Positions 57,855-64,000 of a stretch of 64,000 bases of DNA are shown piece by piece. The position numbers and the translations under genes are program-made. The stretch is from Pelagomonas calceolata (Eukaryota; Sar; Pelagophyceae; Pelagomonadales; Pelagomonadaceae). Below the pieces are notes generated by a model that was not told the DNA's origin, ran no database searches, and saw nothing but the letters and a program-made list of their open reading frames with translations. The stretch lies in assembly GCA_918797485.1 (NCBI GenBank), contig CAKKNE010000001.1, positions 1,550,001-1,614,000 of the forward strand, read 5' to 3'. Each line of letters starts with the position of its first letter. Within the stretch, counting starts at the first letter, position 1.

Positions 57855-57971
57855 CCACTATGTGTTTGTTACTCACATTGCTTTGCTTAGAGCTATGCCG
57901 CCTAGCCACCAAGCCGCCGTGGGGCCTGCTTGACCGCACACCCGTCCCACATTCTTAGATAGATCACATTC

Positions 57972-58895
57972 TCACATTCGCTTCGCCTTCCGCGAGAGGA
58001 GCGGTAGCGGCACAAGTATTGCGGACGGCGACACGGCGTCGTAGTCCTTTCGCCGGGCACGGGATCGCTCCTCCATCAACGGCGCCGAGGCGAACCGAAA
58101 AAACAGCCAGAGCGTGATCGGCCCGACGGCGTACGAGAGGTCGCCAATTCCGGCGGCCCGCGCGAACAGATAGATGCCCGTCCAGAAGCCGCACTCGCCG
58201 AGGTAGTTCGGGTGGCGCGACCAGGCCCACGGGCCCCGGACACATGTGGTCTTCGCACCCGAGGCGCGGTGCCGCCGCAGCGTCGCGTCAGATACAGCTT
58301 CTAGGACGAGGAACGCCAGCGTCACGACGCATGCGACGAGGTCTCCGACGTTCAGCGGCGGCGCCTCGCCCTGCAGAATGATTGCACCAGCCGGCGCCAG
58401 CGCGCCAAAAACCAGCAGAGTCGGCGTCAAATGGAGGCTCGATAGAGAGAACGGCCAGTAGCCCTTGCCGAGCTTTTTTCTCAGATCGATATAACGCCAA
58501 TCTTCGTGCGATAGCCCCGTCGTCCATCCCTCCCACGGGTATCCAATGAAGAAACGGATCGCCCATGCCCACACCAGGTTCATGACTATCAGGGCGCGCG
58601 CAGAGTCGCTCGACGCCTCGTGCCGCCAATAAGCCAGCAGCCACAACGGTAGCACGCACCAGTACGGGTCGTAGACGCTGCTGTTGTCCGCGAAGAGCGA
58701 GAACGCGTAGACGACAAGCGTCGCGGCGACGTCGTAAACGAGGCCTAACAGTAGCGGTCGTCCTTGCAGCGATGGCGGCGGCTCGAGCACCAATGCGACA
58801 ACTGTGATCGCTGCGAGTGCTGTGATGTAGGCGCACCAGCAGTAGGCTGCCGAAACGCGCTTTGCCGCGGCTCTCTTCGACCGCGTTTGCACCAT
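57972..58895 (-). CDS. DUF1295 / steroid 5-alpha-reductase-like membrane protein
   Basis: 307 residues, ATG at 58895; the frame extends upstream without ATG. Six or so membrane segments and the DUF1295 signatures NSSVYDPYWCVLPLWLLAYW, GLSHEDWRYIDLRKKLGKGY, CVRGPWAWSRHPNYLGECGF, ending LMEERSRARRKDYDAV. Members are predicted NADPH-linked ER or peroxisomal reductases acting on lipids; exact substrate unknown. Confidence 0.88.
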   Translation of the reverse strand: MVQTRSKRAAAKRVSAAYCWCAYITALAAITVVALVLEPPPSLQGRPLLLGLVYDVAATLVVYAFSLFADNSSVYDPYWCVLPLWLLAYWRHEASSDSARALIVMNLVWAWAIRFFIGYPWEGWTTGLSHEDWRYIDLRKKLGKGYWPFSLSSLHLTPTLLVFGALAPAGAIILQGEAPPLNVGDLVACVVTLAFLVLEAVSDATLRRHRASGAKTTCVRGPWAWSRHPNYLGECGFWTGIYLFARAAGIGDLSYAVGPITLWLFFRFASAPLMEERSRARRKDYDAVSPSAILVPLPLLSRKAKRM

Positions 58896-59336
58896 TGCTG
58901 GCACCGATGCGCTGCTGCGCTGGATGCTGCTAGTACAGCTCGAGCCGAGGGTGAGTGTTTCTGCGGGTTTGTGAGCAACGGCGCACGTCGCTGCGGTTAG
59001 AGGGGTATCAGGGCTGTACCAAACCGGCTTCACGTCGCCCAGCGAGAGCTATGCGGCCGATACAGCGCGCTGGCAAAGAAATTCTAGTGTCCATTACGCT
59101 GGAGGGTACGTGGATTATTTTTTACTTTTTTTGGGGGGATACTGTGCTATTGCTGCGGTGCTAAGCAACGTCAGTACGCAAGACTGGTCTGTACTTGCAG
59201 CAGGATTGTACCTACACGCGCACGGCAAGCAGCGCTGCGCAAAAAGCCAACGCCGCAGCCGAAACTGCAAAAGCGCCGTGGGCACGCGAAAAAGAGCCAC
59301 GCCAACGCCGCAGCGGTACAAGGCAACGCAGCGATA
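58896..59336. other. Divergent intergenic region
   Basis: 441 bases between the DUF1295 gene and UMP-CMP kinase. An A/T-rich run (TTTTTTACTTTTTTTGGG near 59118-59137) is the only feature noted. Confidence 0.45.
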
Positions 59337-59990
59337 ATGGCCGCAATCATAGAACGCGTCATGAGCTGCTTCCAGGCCAAGCCCAAGAAGTTTAGGGTCG
59401 TGTTTGTACTGGGCGGCCCGGGCAGCGGCAAAGGGACCCTGTGCAGCAAAATTGTGGAGACTTATGGCTGGGTCCACTTGTCCGCGGGCGATCTATTGCG
59501 GGCGGAACGGAAGGACCCTAGCTCCAAGCATGGTGAATTGATCAACGAATACATCAGGGAAGGGAAAATTGTTCCGGTGGAGATTACATTAGCTTTGATC
59601 AGGAAGGCCATGGAGGCCTCTGCAACGACGGACTTCCTCGTCGACGGCTTCCCGCGGTCGGCGGACAACCTGAAGGGCTGGGAGGACAACATGACGACGT
59701 GCACCGACGTCGTGTCATTATTATATCTAGAAACGAGCGAGGAGGTCATGGCGCAACGGATCATGCAGCGGTCGCGGGAGACCGTCGCGGCGGGCGGGAC
59801 GGCGCGCGCCGACGACAACGAGGAGGCCATCAAGAAGCGGCTGAAGACGTACCACGAGACGACGATGCCCATCATCGAGATCTTTAAGAGGCGGGGCAAG
59901 GTCACGGCGATCGACTCGACGCCCGCGCCGGCCGTGGTGTTCGCCGCGGCGCAGACGAGCCTGTTCGACGGGCTCGCGGCGCAGAGCTAG
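59337..59990 (+). CDS. CMPK1: UMP-CMP kinase (adenylate kinase family)
   Basis: Transfers phosphate from ATP to UMP/CMP; 217 residues, single exon. VVFVLGGPGSGKGTLCSKI is the P-loop, WVHLSAGDLLRAE and FLVDGFPRSADNLKGW the NMP-binding motifs (the family's FPR and DGFPR), QRIMQRSRETVAAGGTARAD and DDNEEAIKKRLKTYHETTMP the lid and Arg-containing region typical of the UMP-CMP branch. Cytosolic by its lack of presequence. Confidence 0.95.
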   Translation: MAAIIERVMSCFQAKPKKFRVVFVLGGPGSGKGTLCSKIVETYGWVHLSAGDLLRAERKDPSSKHGELINEYIREGKIVPVEITLALIRKAMEASATTDFLVDGFPRSADNLKGWEDNMTTCTDVVSLLYLETSEEVMAQRIMQRSRETVAAGGTARADDNEEAIKKRLKTYHETTMPIIEIFKRRGKVTAIDSTPAPAVVFAAAQTSLFDGLAAQS

Positions 59991-60199
59991 CCTAGTAGGG
60001 GTTCTAAGACTAAGTTCACGGAAGATTTCACGGATCTATTATCTGCGCATCTCTACTACGCATCGACAGCGTGGGGGGTTCCGAAAATTCACTGCTAGTT
60101 ACGAGCTCCGCCGGCGTCCACGCGGCGCGGGAAAACACGCCGCCATGCCGCGCCTCCGCGAAGAGGCGCTGTGCCGTCGAGACGCCGCCATCACACAAC

Positions 60200-60469
60200 C
60201 TAGTCCGTGCAGAAGAGGCAGACGCCCTGCTGCCCGATGTAGAAATACGCAAAACTCTTCGATTCGTAGGTCACATAACACGCGAAGTTCCGCCCCACCA
60301 GGCAGTGCCACGTCCGATTCGTGCGTTGTTCGAACGTCTGCTTGATCTGCGCCGCGGCCTCCTGCTCGGAGTTCGTGCTGTGGAGCGCCATGGTTGACAC
60401 CTTAATGGCCTCCTCGAGCTCGTCCTGCACCATCGTGCTCGACTTGATGACGGCGCGCGCGCCCGACAT
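60200..60469 (-). CDS. DYNLL: Dynein light chain LC8 (DYNLL)
   Basis: 89 residues, exactly the canonical LC8 length. Seen: VIKSSTMVQDELEEAI, AAAQIKQTFEQRTNRTWHCL, VGRNFACYVTYESKSFAYFY and IGQQGVCLF, matching the peptide-binding groove strand. Dimeric hub of dynein and many other complexes. TWHCLVGRNF is diagnostic. Confidence 0.96.
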   Translation of the reverse strand: MSGARAVIKSSTMVQDELEEAIKVSTMALHSTNSEQEAAAQIKQTFEQRTNRTWHCLVGRNFACYVTYESKSFAYFYIGQQGVCLFCTD

Positions 60470-60914
60470 GGCGGCTTGCGTCTATATCGTCTATGGAAGA
60501 GTAGCGGGGCAGCGCTGCGGCGGCGTCGCTATGGGCAACAGGTGGATAGCGTGCTATCCGTAACGGCGGCGCTGCGGAAGCGACGGCGGCGAGGCAGCCC
60601 CAGGCGAAAAGCTGGGCGCTGGGCCCGGCGGCGGTTTCAGGCGCGCCTCGAAGGCAGGCGTCGCGCGAGGCATCCTTCTTCGCAGTCTCAGAGAGGCTAC
60701 TCCGACGCATACGTTGAGATTACCTGGACGCGTGCTTTTCGTGCGGGGCTGGACCGGGTCGCGCTACCGCGCGCCTGTTCACGGGCCATACGAGCTTGTA
60801 TGGAACAACCGCCAAACGCGTGTTGTAGCATCCGACACGAAATCTCTTAAGCAGCTGCGCTCACGGTAGAACTGGCCGCATTGGTGATATTGACCACAGG
60901 GGCAGCCCCAAGGG
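60470..60914. other. Divergent intergenic region
   Basis: 445 bases between LC8 and the proline-rich protein; a small plus frame here has no support. No recurrent motif seen. Confidence 0.45.
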
Positions 60915-62498
60915 ATGGCGTACACAACGAGCAGCAGTAGCGACAGCGACGACAGCGACGACGACATGGCTCTCATAGCGGCGGAGCGCTGGGCCGCGAA
61001 GCGCCTCGTCGCGCCCGGGGCGCGCGCGCGCGTCGCCGACGCCATCGCCGACGGCCACGGCGTCGCCATGCTCATCCACGCGGCGCGGCCGGACCTACTA
61101 AGAGACGCGCACGCTTTTGAATCAGGCCGCGCCGAAGCGGAGAGGAACTGGTCGCTGCTCGAGGCGCGCGCACTCAAGCGGTTGGGGGTAAGGCCGCCGC
61201 CGCTCGACGAGTTGTTGCGGGGCCGCGACGCCGCGCGGCGCAGAGATAATGCCGCGCGGTTCTTACTTGAGTTGAGACGGGCGCTCAAGCGCGCGCCGAT
61301 GGTGTCGCCGCGTGTTACGCCCCGGAAACGAGGAGCCGCGCGCTCGCCGCCGCCGCCACAATTCGAGGAGGGCGCCTTCGAGGCGCTCGTGGCGCGGCTG
61401 CGCCGGGCCGCGGCCGGGTACACGCGGGCTGCCAACGTGAGCGCCGCGAAAAGCAATGCGTTCGACGAGCGCATGGACCTCCTGCGCACGAAGAATAGGA
61501 GCGACTTGGAGGCGACGAAGGGCCGCATCGACGCGCTGAAGGAGGAGGTCGCAAAAGCGGACGTCGCGGCGGCGCGGTGCGCGCGCGAGGCGCGGTCGGC
61601 GCTCGTGCTTGGCCGGAGGCCGGCCCCGCGGACGCCGGCGTCGTCCGTCGACCTGTCGGCGGCGACGCCGGGGCTCGACGACGACCTGTCCCAGGCCTCG
61701 GCGCCGTCGCCGCTCGCCGAGGCCGCGCTCGCGCCGCCGGCGCCCCGGGCCTCGCTCGACGACGCGCCGCCGGCGCGGCGCGCGTCGCGGCCGGCCATCG
61801 ACATGGCCGCGCGCCGCAACTTGCTCGGCGCCGCGTTCCCGGCGGCGCCCCGGGCGCCGCCGACGATCGTCCGCGCCGCGGCGCCGCCGCCGACGCCGTC
61901 GGTGCCGGCGCCGCCGCCGCCGGGCGTGCTAGGGGTTGCGCAGGCGGCCGCGGCGGCCGCACAACAGCGGGCGATGCCTCCCCCGCCGCGCCCACCGCCG
62001 ATGCCCACCGCCGTGCCAATGCCCGCGACGGTACCGCCGCCGCGGCCGATACCGCCGCCGCCGCCGGGCCGGCCGCCGGCCGGAGCACTCCCGCCGCCGC
62101 CGCCGCGGCCGCCGACGGGACTGCCTCCTCCGCCGCCGCGGCCGCCGTCGGCGCCGTTGCCGCCTCCTCGGGCGCCGCCGACGATCGTCCGCGCGGCGGG
62201 GCCACCGCCGGGCCCGCCACCGGGGCCTCCGCCGCGAGGACCGCCACCGGGACCGCCGCCGCGCCGCCCGAGCGCGCATCTCGCGCCGCCGTCGACGCCG
62301 GCGCCCGTGCCCCCGCCGCCCGTCGCGCCGCCGCCACGGCCACCTCCGCCGCGGCCTCCTTTGCTACCTGCCCCGGCAGTCGTGGTCGCACCTGCGCGGA
62401 AATTGGCTCCGCCGCCGCCGCCGCTCCTTTCGCCGTGCGCGCGGCCCGCGGTGAAGGTCGTGCTCCCTACGCGCGCGCCGCTGGGGAGTAGGAATTGA
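60915..62498 (+). CDS. Proline-rich actin-regulator-like protein
   Basis: 527 residues, single exon. A Ser/Asp head (SSSSDSDDSDDDM), then a helical region with some calponin-homology look (NWSLLEARALKRLGVRPPPL, AARFLLELRRALKRAP), a coiled-coil stretch (SDLEATKGRIDALKEEVAKA) and a 230-residue proline tract (PPPPRPPP, PPPPPGRPP) of the kind that binds profilin or SH3 domains in formins and WASP relatives. The unit AP-RAPPTIVRAA-PPP occurs twice (about 61848 and 62166). No FH2 or WH2/VCA domain found, so the actin link is inference. Confidence 0.65.
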   Translation: MAYTTSSSSDSDDSDDDMALIAAERWAAKRLVAPGARARVADAIADGHGVAMLIHAARPDLLRDAHAFESGRAEAERNWSLLEARALKRLGVRPPPLDELLRGRDAARRRDNAARFLLELRRALKRAPMVSPRVTPRKRGAARSPPPPQFEEGAFEALVARLRRAAAGYTRAANVSAAKSNAFDERMDLLRTKNRSDLEATKGRIDALKEEVAKADVAAARCAREARSALVLGRRPAPRTPASSVDLSAATPGLDDDLSQASAPSPLAEAALAPPAPRASLDDAPPARRASRPAIDMAARRNLLGAAFPAAPRAPPTIVRAAAPPPTPSVPAPPPPGVLGVAQAAAAAAQQRAMPPPPRPPPMPTAVPMPATVPPPRPIPPPPPGRPPAGALPPPPPRPPTGLPPPPPRPPSAPLPPPRAPPTIVRAAGPPPGPPPGPPPRGPPPGPPPRRPSAHLAPPSTPAPVPPPPVAPPPRPPPPRPPLLPAPAVVVAPARKLAPPPPPLLSPCARPAVKVVLPTRAPLGSRN

Positions 62499-62935
62499 GT
62501 CTATTCCTTCCACCCGTGGTTCGTCGTTGCTGTACTACTGAAGCCGGCACTCCTGTTCCGTTACCGTACGTCGGCACGAGATAGTCTCCTTTTCCATTAC
62601 CGTGCTAAGACTAGCGTGCGGAGCCCCAGGGGAAGACGCGCGTCGCCGAATCACCGGCCTCGGGCGCCGGCCGCGTCCAGGAACCTAGAGCTATCCATTA
62701 TTCCTAGTGTCTTACATGCCGCTAACAAAAAAAGTTAGTCTTGCCCGGATTTTGCCTCGAGCAGCAGTTTCGCGGCGACTACGCCCTCGGACGTAGGTCC
62801 AGGGCTGCGGGAATCGTGGTGAAGACCGCAAGGTCTTCGACTGTACCTTGGTAGCTGCCGCTCGCGGGCTCACACTTTGGAAGCCGTGAGACCACCCAGC
62901 GCTTTCTAAGGCCGCGCGGGCGCTGAGACGTGACG
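62499..62935. other. Intergenic region before the BAR-like gene
   Basis: 437 bases. It holds CTAGCGTGCGGAG at 62611-62623, identical to 18078-18090, and a CTAGC palindrome at 62703-62726. No gene. Confidence 0.5.
62703..62726. promoter_or_regulatory. CTAGC-type dispersed palindrome
   Basis: Read on the minus strand: GTTAGCGGCA then TGTAAGACACTAGG. The inner part TGTAAGACACTAG is identical to the copies at 40176 and 44586. 210 bases before the BAR-like ATG. Confidence 0.6.
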
Positions 62936-64000
62936 ATGAACGCCTTCAAGCGCGCCAGCCTCAAGCTCAGCCACGCCGTCAAGCACAAGACGTTGAGTGG
63001 CGGGTCCACCGAGGAGATCGTGGACGAAGCTTTAGAGAAGCGACTGAGTGAACACAAAGCGTATGAAGAAAAAGTGAAGACGCTGCAAGCCTTGACGTTG
63101 GATGCGCGCGCGCAATTAGGAGAAGTTTTTCTCCAAATCGGCAACGCGGCGCAATGCGTCGAACAATTGTCAGATCATCAGCTCGACCCGGCCTCGGCAC
63201 GCGCGACGCTAGGCCTGCCGCCGGAGCCCGGCGACGACCCGAAGGCCGACGAGCAGACGTTCTTGATGCTCCTAGAAATAGCAGACAAGGCGAAAGTCGT
63301 GGGAGGTGCGATGCAGGAGGCCTTTCATGGTGCCTTCGGCGAGGGTCTCCAGAACGCCCTCCTCGCACCGTTGGAGCAGGAGACGCAAGCCTTCAAGGAC
63401 ACGGCGAAGAAATTGGAAGATCAGCATCGCACGGCCATGGAGGCGAGGCACTACCGCGAGAAGATCGTGAGTATGAATGCTGGGAAAACGAAAAACGACC
63501 CCGAGAAACTCGCGCGGAATGCTGGTAAGTCTGCGGAGGCCGAACGAGCGGCAGCAGACGCCAAGAAGGCTTTGGAAGATGCCTTTGCCGCGCACGATGC
63601 GGCTCGCTTGGACATCTGCTGCAAAAGGGTGGGTCATCTCAAAGGCATGCTGCATCGCTTCTGCGAGCTCGTACTGACGGCGTTGTCCATGGATGCGTCC
63701 ATGGTCAAGCTCACGAAAGGTAAAACCGAATTAGATGCGTCCAACGTCTACGGGGACGTGAATGTGATGTCGATAGCCGATCGCCTGAAGAAGGGCATGG
63801 GGTTGACCGAGCGGACGACGCCGCCGAAGCGGCACTTGAAATTGGCTCACTACAAGGCCCACGCGCGCACCGCGTTCACGACCGGTAAACAGAGTGGGGA
63901 AGACAAGCCGGTCGACGCGGAAGAGCGCGAGGTCGACGAGATGACGCTACGGTTCAACCAGTCCACGGAACAGCTCCAAAACCTCCTGAAGACGACGGAG
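62936..64000 (+). CDS. BAR-domain-like coiled-coil protein, 3' end outside window
   Basis: Open from the ATG at 62936 to the right edge (355 codons, no stop), so the gene continues. MNAFKRASLKLSHAVKHKTL is an amphipathic basic N-terminus, followed by long helices (RLSEHKAYEEKVKTLQALTL, LEQETQAFKDTAKKLEDQHR, YREKIVSMNAGKTKNDPEKL, LDICCKRVGHLKGMLHRFCE) in the layout of an N-BAR/arfaptin-type membrane-curvature domain. ERAAADAKKALEDAFAAHD continues the third helix. Identification rests on pattern only. Confidence 0.6.
   Translation, partial: MNAFKRASLKLSHAVKHKTLSGGSTEEIVDEALEKRLSEHKAYEEKVKTLQALTLDARAQLGEVFLQIGNAAQCVEQLSDHQLDPASARATLGLPPEPGDDPKADEQTFLMLLEIADKAKVVGGAMQEAFHGAFGEGLQNALLAPLEQETQAFKDTAKKLEDQHRTAMEARHYREKIVSMNAGKTKNDPEKLARNAGKSAEAERAAADAKKALEDAFAAHDAARLDICCKRVGHLKGMLHRFCELVLTALSMDASMVKLTKGKTELDASNVYGDVNVMSIADRLKKGMGLTERTTPPKRHLKLAHYKAHARTAFTTGKQSGEDKPVDAEEREVDEMTLRFNQSTEQLQNLLKTTE

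Noticed and set aside
61315-62391. 358-codon Ala/Arg/Pro minus frame over the proline-rich gene
   Set aside because: Complement of the proline codons; low complexity without any protein-like motif.
1-64000. CRISPR arrays, rRNA, tRNA genes, autonomous transposons, viral-type elements
   Set aside because: No regularly spaced repeats, no recognisable rRNA or tRNA structures, and no transposase, reverse transcriptase or capsid-like frame seen by eye; the introners are non-autonomous and their enzyme source is not in the window.

Overview
The window is compact, GC-rich nuclear DNA of a photosynthetic stramenopile, most likely a pelagophyte close to Aureococcus anophagefferens or Pelagomonas. I read this from several signs. 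Genes are closely packed on both strands, and most are a single exon. Many small proteins begin with secretory or plastid presequences (AFA, GAF-like and twin-arginine sites). Some introns are introner elements: short transposon-like sequences with inverted ends that read CTGTGTGGAAATC at one side and its complement at the other. The organism call is inference; no rRNA or organelle marker is present.

Layout. 1-16457 is one uninterrupted exon of a giant UBR4/BIG-type N-recognin, open at the left edge. 16.6-22 kb holds two sulfotransferase-like genes flanking an ammonium transporter. 22.3-30 kb holds an unknown membrane protein, a secreted BspA-like protein, an ankyrin/SAM protein, an unknown acidic protein and an MFS carrier. 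30.3-35.1 kb holds a tRNA-dihydrouridine synthase tail-to-tail with cysteinyl-tRNA synthetase, then a TauD-type oxygenase. 36.3-42.4 kb holds a SpoU methyltransferase, a PsbP-like lumenal protein, a stand-alone glutamate synthase small subunit, a GLG1-like Cys-rich secreted protein and a short-chain dehydrogenase. 42.5-43.9 kb is gene-poor and carries a diverged tandem duplication. 43.9-52.7 kb holds mostly unrecognised membrane or secreted proteins plus a RING protein and a DUSP-repeat protein. 53-64 kb holds a Pop5-like RNase P subunit, an OTU protease, an MDP-1-like phosphatase, a GRF-finger protein, a DUF1295 enzyme, UMP-CMP kinase, LC8 dynein light chain, a proline-rich protein and the start of a BAR-like protein.

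Two genome-scale signals stand out. First, about a dozen introns are introner insertions, six of them with an 8-bp target duplication matching at 7 or 8 of 8 positions. The first copy of each assigned duplication starts with G then C or T and appears to act as the 5' splice site, while the element supplies the 3' AG. Removing duplication plus element restores conserved motifs exactly (in cysteinyl-tRNA synthetase, in a sulfotransferase PAPS loop and in a duplicated Cys domain). Second, a 17-24 bp palindrome (outer GCTAG...CTAGC, inner TGT-AAG-ACA) recurs at least nine times, always between genes and generally within 40-300 bp of a start codon; it looks like a shared promoter element.

Functional links: ubiquitin handling (UBR4, RING, DUSP, OTU), tRNA processing (DUS, CysRS, Pop5), rRNA/tRNA methylation (SpoU) and nitrogen assimilation (ammonium transporter, GltD-like) recur across the window, but I see no operon-like coupling. 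Start codons given are the first in-frame ATG supported by the reading frame.
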